Below, in pieces: positions 1 through 3,872 of a stretch of 8,055 nucleotides of DNA (position 1 is its first letter; every line of letters starts with the position of its first letter). This stretch comes from Candidatus Kerfeldbacteria bacterium CG08_land_8_20_14_0_20_43_14 (lineage in GTDB: Bacteria; Patescibacteriota; Patescibacteriia; PEXW01), in NCBI GenBank assembly GCA_002774575.1, contig PEXW01000044.1:1-8055 (forward strand), in the 5' to 3' direction. Both the position numbers and the translations under genes were made by a program. Under the pieces are notes generated by a model that was given only the letters and a program-made list of their open reading frames with translations, searched no databases and was not told the DNA's origin.

Positions 1-360
1 TTGCTCCTTTACTTCAGGAGATATTGAGTGATGTTTTTTCATATGCCCACACGTTTATTGGTCTAGACCGTCGTGTCTAGTATATGGGGGTCAATTCAGT
101 ATTTGCCATTTGCCAACGACTGCAATGCGGGGAGATGTAGAGACACTCATCCTTGATAATCTTATTTAGAAATGATAAAGTGTGTGGGTCGTAACTTATC
201 AATCAAATACTTCAATCATTGCAGTAGTTTTTCAATAATATACTTTGCTTCATTTTCTGCAGAGAACAGGTCGTCCAGTTCTCCAGCCAGCGGAACGGCA
301 AATGATGATTTTCGTCAATAGGCAAGTGCATTTTTGCATTTTTGGAGTCGGGGGCATTGA
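1..360. other. Intergenic stretch with no supported gene
   Basis: I find no gene in these bases. A short open frame enters from the left edge and stops at the TAG at 78-80, but 25 codons are too few to support a partial gene. A small perfect inverted repeat (CTAGAC at 63-68, GTCTAG at 75-80) overlaps that stop. The 8-base word TGCATTTT occurs twice in tandem at 327-342, just before the tRNA remnant that begins at 361. Confidence 0.5.
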
Positions 361-404
361 TGGTAAGGAGTAGGTCGCCGGTTCAATTCCGGCCATCGGC
401 TCCA
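361..404 (+). pseudogene. 3' half of a tRNA-Thr(GGU) gene
   Basis: This is the 3' part of a tRNA with no 5' partner in the window. It contains the loop bases TGGTAA (361-366), the anticodon-stem 3' strand GGAGT, a variable region AGGTC, a perfect five-pair T stem around TTCAATT (377-393), an acceptor 3' strand CATCGGC, discriminator T and an encoded CCA. The anticodon would be GGT, hence Thr. The discriminator T matches the two intact tRNA-Thr genes in the window. No GCCGATG acceptor 5' strand and no ACTCC stem strand lie upstream, so the gene is cut at about position 33 of the anticodon loop. The repeat beginning at 405 follows the CCA directly. Confidence 0.7.
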
Positions 405-634
405 GCCTTCGCCCCTTGGGGGGCTCGGCCTTCGCCGACCGAAGTTGGCTATGGCCGACGAAGGTCGACTGGCAGGCCAGCTTGATTAGACGCTGAAAAT
501 GATTTATATCAAAATGAATTTGTGGGGGCGAAGGCTGTCCTTCGTAGCTCAAGCGAGGCGCGAGCGAAGAAGGACAAGTATCCATCCTCTGCAAGCATGC
601 CGCTTTCCCCAAATTTTTCATTCAAAAAATTTGG
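405..634 (+). repeat. Long inverted repeat, left copy (tRNA-spacer repeat)
   Basis: This spacer matches the reverse complement of 3482-3750. By hand alignment, 405-579 and 3573-3750 differ at about ten positions in roughly 175. A variable piece follows, then a second matching block (about 599-634 against 3482-3516). The repeat is rich in stem-loops: GTCCTTC (537-543) pairs with GAAGGAC (569-575), CTGGC/GCCAG arms lie near 469-480, and the right edge is a perfect 10-pair stem CCAAATTTTT (609-618) with AAAAATTTGG (625-634). The copy starts immediately after a tRNA CCA end and stops at the start of another tRNA fragment. Open frames through it are shadows of the repeat. Confidence 0.85.
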
Positions 635-688
635 CAGGATAGTTAAGTGGCCCCGCCATCCGGTGGGGTAAATGCCGCAACGGTTTTG
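633..688 (+). pseudogene. 5' half of a tRNA, probably Cys, with a hairpin in the D loop
   Basis: This reads as a tRNA 5' half broken twice. AGTTAAGTGG (641-650) and TAA (669-671) would join as AAGTGGTAA, a D loop typical of tRNA-Cys, but an 18-base hairpin (CCCCGCC at 651-657, GGTGGGG at 662-668, one G-T pair) lies between them. The anticodon strand AACGGTTTTG (679-688) ends exactly where CCTGCCCGCC begins. Joined to the 3' half at 1476, it gives stem ACGGT/ACCGT and loop TTGCAAA, anticodon GCA. Against a working gene, the acceptor strand GGCAGGA does not pair with the 3' half and a few extra bases follow the D arm. The Cys call is inferred. Confidence 0.5.
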
Positions 689-698
689 CCTGCCCGCC
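679..698 (+). repeat. Left arm of a perfect 20-nt inverted repeat (partner 1466-1485)
   Basis: The first ten bases are a tRNA anticodon-arm 5' strand (AACGGTTTTG) and the next ten are the dispersed word CCTGCCCGCC. The exact reverse complement lies at 1466-1485, where GGCGGGCAGG precedes CAAAACCGTT of a tRNA 3' half. The pairing stops at exactly 20 bases on both sides. The word CCTGCCCGCC also occurs at 3289-3298 and 7581-7590, so the extension belongs to a repeat family and is not unique to this tRNA. Confidence 0.85.
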
Positions 699-709
699 AG
701 TCGCCAGGC

Positions 710-745
710 GCCAGGATAGCTCAGTTGGTAGAGCAACGGTTTTGT
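710..745 (+). pseudogene. 5' half of a tRNA-Thr gene, cut after the anticodon
   Basis: These 36 bases match the first 36 bases of the intact tRNA-Thr(UGU) at 805 at 33 positions. They include the acceptor 5' strand, the D arm and the anticodon strand ACGGTTTTGT. Similarity stops after the last anticodon base (745), and the following bases do not form a 3' half. The D loop AGTTGGTA matches tRNA-Thr(CGU) at 3378-3453 better, so the source could be either Thr gene. A possible remnant of the missing half (TAAACCGTAGG, 906-916) lies beyond the intact gene. Confidence 0.7.
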
Positions 746-804
746 CCAGCACTTTATGAAAATAATAATAATAAATTGGGATCCTCGAAATTGCAGTAAA
801 ATTT

Positions 805-880
805 GCCAGCGTAGCTCAGCTGGTAGAGCAACGGTTTTGTAAACCGTAGGTCGTCGGTCCAAATCCGACCGCTGGCTCCA
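805..880 (+). tRNA. trnT: tRNA-Thr(UGU)
   Basis: The 76-base gene folds as a complete cloverleaf. Acceptor GCCAGCG pairs with CGCTGGC, the D arm is GCTC...GAGC, and the anticodon stem ACGGT/ACCGT carries loop TTTGTAA with anticodon TGT. The T arm is GTCGG around TCCAAAT closed by CCGAC. The discriminator is T and CCA is encoded. The T-loop starts TCC where TTC is usual, a small departure. The gene sits between a tRNA-Thr 5' half (710-745) and a short tRNA-Thr-like 3' remnant (906-916), with rpmG 128 bases downstream. tRNA-Thr, rpmG and tRNA-Trp often occur together in bacteria ahead of secE-nusG. Confidence 0.95.
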
Positions 881-905
881 AAGCAAATTTTTAGCAATTT
901 CGGGA

Positions 906-946
906 TAAACCGTAGGCCTGTCCACCGAAGCAGAAGCGAAGGTGGA
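906..946 (+). other. tRNA-Thr-like 3' scrap running into a hairpin
   Basis: TAAACCGTAGG (906-916) repeats the bases of the intact tRNA-Thr from the last anticodon base onward (840-850), then diverges. A perfect six-pair hairpin follows, TCCACC (921-926) with GGTGGA (941-946), loop 927-940. The match is only 11 bases, so on its own it could be chance. Its position, starting where the 5' half at 710-745 stops, makes it worth recording. Confidence 0.35.
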
Positions 947-1008
947 TCGGAGGTTAATATCTAGCTGCAAGCATTGTTAAATTTAAATTCGTTTTTAATG
1001 AAAATAAC

Positions 1009-1164
1009 ATGTCTCAAGATAATCTTATTAAATTAGAATGCACGGTTTGCAAGCACGTAAACTATCATTCCAAAAAGAACAAAAAAACTTTAAAGAAACG
1101 GTTGGAATTGAAAAAACATTGTCCCTGGTGCAAAAAGCATACTTTGCATAAAGAAACCAAGTAA
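1009..1164 (+). CDS. rpmG: 50S ribosomal protein L33
   Basis: The 51-residue product is ribosomal protein L33, a small protein of the large subunit near the exit-site region. It has the zinc-ribbon form: Cys11 and Cys14 (CTVC) and Cys38 and Cys41 (CPWC) make two CxxC knuckles, separated by a lysine-rich stretch with the family pattern NYHSKKNKK, and the protein ends in HTLHKETK. Length is normal for the family. The start at 1009 gives the expected [14 protein letters not shown] opening; the ATG at 998 is out of frame. No Shine-Dalgarno sequence is evident, as for most starts here. In many bacteria rpmG is followed by tRNA-Trp, secE and nusG. tRNA-Trp is present here but secE and nusG are not, so the conserved order breaks after 1414. 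Confidence 0.95.
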   Translation: MSQDNLIKLECTVCKHVNYHSKKNKKTLKKRLELKKHCPWCKKHTLHKETK

Positions 1165-1182
1165 TTTGGTGGGGGAATAGTT

Positions 1183-1216
1183 TCCGCCATAGGCGGACCC
1201 CGTCTTAACGACGGGG
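1183..1216 (+). repeat. Two adjacent hairpins after rpmG, possible terminator
   Basis: TCCGCC (1183-1188) pairs with GGCGGA (1192-1197) around ATA, and directly after it CCCCGTC (1198-1204) pairs with GACGGGG (1210-1216) around TTAAC. Both stems are perfect. They lie 18 bases after the rpmG stop, so they could end or protect that transcript, but no T run follows, so an intrinsic terminator is unproven. The first hairpin has the same arms as the one inside the disrupted tRNA-Gln at 7526-7540. Confidence 0.6.
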
Positions 1217-1259
1217 CAGTAAAATATTAAGGAGAGGTCTCCAGTCCCGCACCGAGGCG

Positions 1260-1293
1260 GGGGCTATAGTTCAGTGGTAGAACACCGAACTCC
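1260..1293 (+). pseudogene. 5' half of a tRNA with a CCN anticodon
   Basis: The 34 bases fit a tRNA 5' half: acceptor strand GGGGCTA, TA, D arm GTTC-AGTGGTA-GAAC, A, anticodon strand CCGAA and loop bases CTCC. With T at position 33 the anticodon starts CC, so Trp, Gly(CCC) or Arg(CCG or CCU) are possible. The acceptor strand differs from the intact tRNA-Trp at 1341, although the D stem and the bases before the anticodon are shared. After 1293 the sequence becomes an imperfect palindrome (1294-1314) and no matching 3' half follows. The break is therefore inside the anticodon. Confidence 0.6.
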
Positions 1294-1340
1294 CCGCCTA
1301 CCATAGTACGGAGGTAATATTATTAATGTCATTGCTTGAT

Positions 1341-1414
1341 GGGGGCGTGGTTCAACAGTAGAACACCGGTCTCCAAAACCGGTAACGAGGGTGCGACACC
1401 TTCCGCCCCCGCCA
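1341..1414 (+). tRNA. trnW: tRNA-Trp(CCA)
   Basis: The 74-base gene folds fully. Acceptor GGGGGCG pairs with CGCCCCC, the D arm is GTTC-AACAGTA-GAAC, the anticodon stem is CCGGT/ACCGG with loop CTCCAAA and anticodon CCA, the variable region is TAAC-G, the T stem is GAGGG/CCTTC with one G-T pair, the discriminator is G, and CCA is encoded. The T loop TGCGACA departs from the usual TTCRANY start (TGC where TTC is expected), so it may be slightly atypical. The gene follows rpmG, as in many bacteria. It lies between two tRNA fragments, 1260-1293 and 1476-1516. Confidence 0.93.
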
Positions 1415-1465
1415 ATCAATGAGGATGAATGAAGTATACATTAAGTAACTACAATTACTCTGTAC

Positions 1466-1485
1466 GGCGGGCAGGCAAAACCGTT
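1466..1485 (+). repeat. Right arm of the perfect 20-nt inverted repeat (partner 679-698)
   Basis: GGCGGGCAGG (1466-1475) followed by CAAAACCGTT (1476-1485) is the exact reverse complement of 679-698. The first half is the dispersed palindrome word. The second half is the anticodon-arm 3' strand of the tRNA fragment that continues to 1516. Folded together, the arms would make a 20-pair helix that extends the anticodon stem. Confidence 0.85.
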
Positions 1486-1516
1486 AACGAGGGTTCGATT
1501 CCCTCAACCACTGTCA
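1476..1516 (+). pseudogene. 3' half of a tRNA, probably Cys
   Basis: The fragment begins inside an anticodon loop with CAAA, then stem strand ACCGT, variable TAAC, a perfect five-pair T stem GAGGG/CCCTC (1489-1493, 1501-1505) around the canonical loop TTCGATT, then AACCACT, G and TCA. The T arm is well preserved. The terminal TCA in place of CCA and the lack of a pairing acceptor 5' strand at 633 argue against function as it stands. Joined to the fragment ending at 688 it gives anticodon GCA. Confidence 0.55.
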
Positions 1517-1556
1517 GACAAATTTATCAATGTTTAATGAGCCTCTAACAGAAGGA

Positions 1557-1580
1557 CAAAACCGTCAATGAGAGTCAATT
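1557..1580 (+). pseudogene. Degraded second tRNA 3' half
   Basis: CAAAACCGTCAATGAGAGTC resembles the start of the fragment at 1476 (CAAAACCGTTAACGAGGGTT), with four differences in 20. It begins at the same anticodon-loop base. The T arm beyond it does not fold. It is probably a decayed duplicate of the 1476-1516 fragment. Confidence 0.3.
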
Positions 1581-1677
1581 TTTTCGCCAATTACCAACCA
1601 AGAAAGTTTGGCATTTTTCGAATTGACGAAATTAAAGTAATATGTGAGAATATAAAAGCACCCTAAGATTCTTAAAC

Positions 1678-2088
1678 ATGAGAAATCAACATCAAAAACA
1701 ATTTTTAAGAAGAGTTTTAACTTCAAGGGGGGTGATTGTTTTTGAAGTGCTGGTGATAATTTTTTTGTTAATAGGCACTACTAAGGAAGTTATCAGGAGA
1801 ATTTCATTAAGGCAGGAAATCTCAATTCTGGAAAAGCAGATTGCCGAACTGGAGTCCCAAAACCGCAGCCTGGGTGAATATGTGGCTTCAATTAACACCG
1901 AAAGTTTTCAGGAAAAAGAGGCCAGAAAGCGCTTAAATTTTCAAAAGCCAGGCGAATCCTTGCTAATTATTCCTGAAACTAAAACTTTATCCAACGAAGT
2001 CCCTGACAATACAATTTTAAACACCACCGCAAAAGGAAAGTCGAATCCAATTCGATGGTGGCAATATTTCTTTAGCTCTTCAACTTAA
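1678..2088 (+). CDS. FtsB/DivIC-like septum formation initiator protein
   Basis: The 136-residue product has the build of FtsB/DivIC family division proteins, bitopic membrane proteins that link early and late divisome components through a periplasmic or extracellular coiled coil. A short basic N-terminus (RNQHQKQFLRR) is followed by one membrane segment at about residues 18-34 and a heptad-like coiled coil at about 40-75 (LRQEISILEKQIAELESQN). Next comes the family-typical close EKEARKRLNFQKPGESLLII at about 80-99. The tail, 100-136, is polar and unrecognised, and makes the protein somewhat longer than typical FtsB. No clear ribosome site precedes the ATG. The next gene starts 9 bases after the stop, so the two are probably cotranscribed. 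FtsB and DivIC cannot be told apart here. Confidence 0.85.
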   Translation: MRNQHQKQFLRRVLTSRGVIVFEVLVIIFLLIGTTKEVIRRISLRQEISILEKQIAELESQNRSLGEYVASINTESFQEKEARKRLNFQKPGESLLIIPETKTLSNEVPDNTILNTTAKGKSNPIRWWQYFFSSST

Positions 2089-2097
2089 ATTATCAAT

Positions 2098-3198
2098 ATG
2101 ACAGACAATATGACAGAACTCCACCCTCAACATGAAGCTGTGCGTTCGGAAATCGCGGAAGCGAAACTATCAGACCCAGAGCATCATGATCTGAAACAAT
2201 TGCCACCGCCTCATATCCATTGGTTAAAAAGAATCGGATTAGGTTTGATAGGTTTGGTGCTTTTGGTTGTTATTGTTTTTGCCATTGGTTATTTGCGATT
2301 TAGCTGGCAGAAGGGGATATTGCTCCAGCCGGCAAAAATTTTGTCCTATCCAGTGGCCATAGTCGGGGGAACCTGGCTTTCGTATTATGATTATCAGGTT
2401 GATGTGCCGAATGTTAAGCAATACATAGAACGAAATTCGCCGCCAGACGCTTCAGTTACCCGACAAATGTCGGTGGATGTTTACACTCGCAAAATCATAT
2501 TAAATAAAATGATCGGTGAGGAAATTATCAACAAGATCGCTAAAGCTGAAGGTGTTTCAGTCAGCGAAAGTGATATTCAGGCGTCTTATGATTCTTATGT
2601 TCAGCAGTCCGGCACCAGCGCCGCAGAAATTGAGACATACATTAAAACACTTTACAACTGGTCTGTTGCGGAATTTAAGCAGAAACTGGTTAAACCCCAG
2701 GCTATTCAGGAAGCGCTTGCCAAGGCGTATTTTGCTGAAGTGAAGAAACAGGTTGAGCAGCTTCGTAATTCAATCGCTACGGATCCCAAAACCTTTGGAG
2801 ATGTAGCCAAGAAAGAAAGTAATGATCCGTCAGCTTCAAACGGCGGCTTGCTTGAAGCCATGAATACCGCGGCATTAAAAACAAATTACGCCGATTCAAT
2901 CACAGCCATTGAAACTCTGAAGGTTGGTGAAATAAGTGCTGTCTTGGAAACCAGTCGTGGTTATGAAATTGTTTATTTAGAAAAAAGAGTAGCGGCGGCT
3001 AAAAAAGCCGATGGTGAAATGTTTACTTTACGCAGATTGGTAAAGACTCCGGGTTTCAATACCTGGCTTCAGGATCAAGTCAATGCGGAAATTAAGAAGA
3101 ACCGAGTTATCTTATTTGAACCCAGATTTAGATGGATGGCTGATTGCGGGATTTTGACAAAAACCGAACAGGATTGCACAACCACGTCAGCTAATTAA
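2098..3198 (+). CDS. Membrane-anchored parvulin-type peptidyl-prolyl isomerase (SurA/PrsA-like)
   Basis: The 366-residue product appears to be a surface foldase. It has a polar, His-rich cytoplasmic N-terminus (1-43), a single membrane anchor at about 46-65, and an extracytoplasmic region resembling the SurA/PrsA N-terminal chaperone domain (about 100-215). A PpiC/parvulin core follows at about 229-297, with family features DPKTFGDVAKKESNDPSA, then NGG and L, VGEISAVLETSRGYEIV and YLEKR. It would catalyse cis-trans isomerisation at prolyl bonds or act as a chaperone for exported proteins. It lacks a lipobox, so unlike PrsA it is held by a membrane helix. The last 60 residues contain two cysteines (MADCG, EQDC) that could pair. 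The ATG at 2110 is an alternative start four codons in. A tight 9-base gap links it to the FtsB-like gene. Confidence 0.88.
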   Translation: MTDNMTELHPQHEAVRSEIAEAKLSDPEHHDLKQLPPPHIHWLKRIGLGLIGLVLLVVIVFAIGYLRFSWQKGILLQPAKILSYPVAIVGGTWLSYYDYQVDVPNVKQYIERNSPPDASVTRQMSVDVYTRKIILNKMIGEEIINKIAKAEGVSVSESDIQASYDSYVQQSGTSAAEIETYIKTLYNWSVAEFKQKLVKPQAIQEALAKAYFAEVKKQVEQLRNSIATDPKTFGDVAKKESNDPSASNGGLLEAMNTAALKTNYADSITAIETLKVGEISAVLETSRGYEIVYLEKRVAAAKKADGEMFTLRRLVKTPGFNTWLQDQVNAEIKKNRVILFEPRFRWMADCGILTKTEQDCTTTSAN

Positions 3199-3216
3199 GT
3201 TTTTCAGCAGTGGGGT

Positions 3217-3262
3217 CCCCTGAAATCGGGAGCGCAGCGTTAACGAGCATAGATTTCAGGGG
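3217..3262. terminator. Stem-loop between convergent units, possible terminator
   Basis: CCCCTGAAATC (3217-3227) and GATTTCAGGGG (3252-3262) form a perfect 11-pair stem with a 24-base loop. It begins 18 bases after the isomerase stop, and the tRNA-Thr(CGU) unit comes towards it from the other side, so it could serve both strands. There is no T run on the plus strand, so an intrinsic terminator is not certain. Read on the minus strand, the structure ends in GGGGACCCC, as does the hairpin at 3482-3511. Confidence 0.45.
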
Positions 3263-3287
3263 TAAAGCTGGACGTCTGCGAAGTCCG

Positions 3288-3325
3288 GCCTGCCCGCCAT
3301 CGCCTACGGCGAAGCCAAGGCAGGC
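3288..3325. repeat. Nested GC-rich palindrome (CCTGCCCGCC family)
   Basis: GCCTGCC (3288-3294) pairs with GGCAGGC (3319-3325), and an inner hairpin CGCC-TAC-GGCG sits at 3301-3311. The left arm contains CCTGCCCGCC, the word found at broken tRNA junctions at 689 and 1466 and near the one at 7568. This is the only copy in the window not next to a tRNA fragment, although tRNA-Thr(CGU) lies about 50 bases to the right. The rest of 3263-3377 holds further short inverted repeats and no gene. Confidence 0.7.
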
Positions 3326-3377
3326 GGGAGTGAGCAAGCGTCAGTGCGCTCACGGAGGGCGAAGCGGACGGAACGCG

Positions 3378-3453
3378 TGGAGCCGGGAAGAGGAGTCGAA
3401 CCTCCGACCTCTGCTTTACGAAAGCATTGCTCTACCAACTGAGCTATCCCGGC
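3378..3453 (-). tRNA. trnT: tRNA-Thr(CGU)
   Basis: Read on the minus strand this is a 76-base cloverleaf. Acceptor GCCGGGA pairs with TCCCGGC, the D arm is GCTC-AGTTGGTA-GAGC, and the anticodon arm is ATGCT/AGCAG (the outer A-G does not pair) with loop TTCGTAA and anticodon CGT. The T stem is GGAGG/CCTCT with a terminal G-T pair around TTCGACT. The discriminator is T and CCA is encoded. It is the second intact Thr gene in the window, alongside UGU at 805. The first 18 bases after its CCA are not obviously related to the repeat that follows tRNA-Gly. Confidence 0.93.
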
Positions 3454-3481
3454 ATATTTTCTAGAATTTCACCACAGGGGT

Positions 3482-3750
3482 CCCCAAATTTTTCGAATGG
3501 AAAATTTGGGGAAAGCGGCACGCTTGCGTAACCCGCAGTGGACTCGAAACCTCGAGTACACGAAGGGTGGAGACTTGTCCTTCTTCGCTCCGCGCTTCGC
3601 TTGAGCTACGAAGGACAGCCTTCGTCCCTCACAAATTCATTTTGATATAAATCATTTTCAGCGTCTAATCAAGCTGGCTTGCCAGCTGACCTTCGTCGGC
3701 CATAGCCAACTTCGGTCGGCGAAGGCCGAAGCCCCGCAAGGGGCGAAGGC
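3482..3750 (-). repeat. Long inverted repeat, right copy (tRNA-spacer repeat)
   Basis: On the minus strand this begins directly after the CCA of tRNA-Gly and matches the left copy from 405 onward. It keeps the GTCCTTC/GAAGGAC stem-loop and has a segment absent from the left copy (about 3530-3570), which contains the perfect ACTCGA/TCGAGT palindrome (3541-3556). It ends with the hairpin CCCCAAATTTT (3482-3492) and AAAATTTGGGG (3501-3511), an 11-pair perfect stem. It fills the spacer between tRNA-Gly and tRNA-Thr(CGU). The two copies face each other across about 2.85 kb that contains rpmG and the FtsB and isomerase genes. Confidence 0.85.
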
Positions 3751-3825
3751 TGGAGCGGGTGAGCGGAGTCGAACCGCCGTCTCAACCTTGGGAAGGTTAT
3801 ATAATAGCCGTTATACGACACCCGC
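3751..3825 (-). tRNA. trnG: tRNA-Gly(CCC)
   Basis: The 75-base minus-strand gene folds well. Acceptor GCGGGTG pairs with CACCCGC, and the anticodon stem is TAACC/GGTTG with loop TTCCCAA and anticodon CCC. A short variable region AGAC precedes a T arm GGCGG-TTCGACT-CCGCT with a terminal G-T pair. The discriminator is T and CCA is encoded. The D region GTATAACGGCTATTAT is of the usual tRNA-Gly type. The gene is divergent from the carboxypeptidase gene, with 47 bases between them that must hold the promoters for both; I cannot identify convincing -35/-10 pairs there. Confidence 0.92.
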
Positions 3826-3872
3826 AAAAACATTAATTTAAAACTATCAGCCCGTGATTAAGATTTTAAACA

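Noticed and set aside
3..80. End of a gene entering from the left edge
   Set aside because: 25 open codons before a stop are common by chance in three frames, and the translation is not recognisable.
250..621. Minus-strand open frame of 123 codons
   Set aside because: It runs through the tRNA-Thr(GGU) remnant and the inverted repeat. Its GIEPATYS-like stretch is the familiar false translation of tRNA sequence.
405..634. CRISPR or integron-type array
   Set aside because: The repeats are inverted, few, unevenly spaced and tied to tRNA ends. There are no regular spacers and no cas or integrase gene in the window.
509..970. Minus-strand open frame of 153 codons
   Set aside because: It covers the repeat, three tRNA or tRNA-fragment regions and hairpins, with no recognisable protein pattern.
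633..1516. Group I intron in a tRNA anticodon loop
   Set aside because: The interval between the two halves contains complete tRNA genes and rpmG, and I see no group I core elements, so a self-splicing intron does not fit.
1623..1656. Promoter before the FtsB-like gene (TTGACG at 1623, TATAAA at 1651)
   Set aside because: The spacing of 22 bases is too long for a standard sigma-70 promoter, and other pairings are weak.
3210..3464. Plus-strand open frame of 84 codons
   Set aside because: It is a shadow of palindromes and of tRNA-Thr(CGU) on the other strand; the ESNLRP-like stretch is typical of antisense tRNA.
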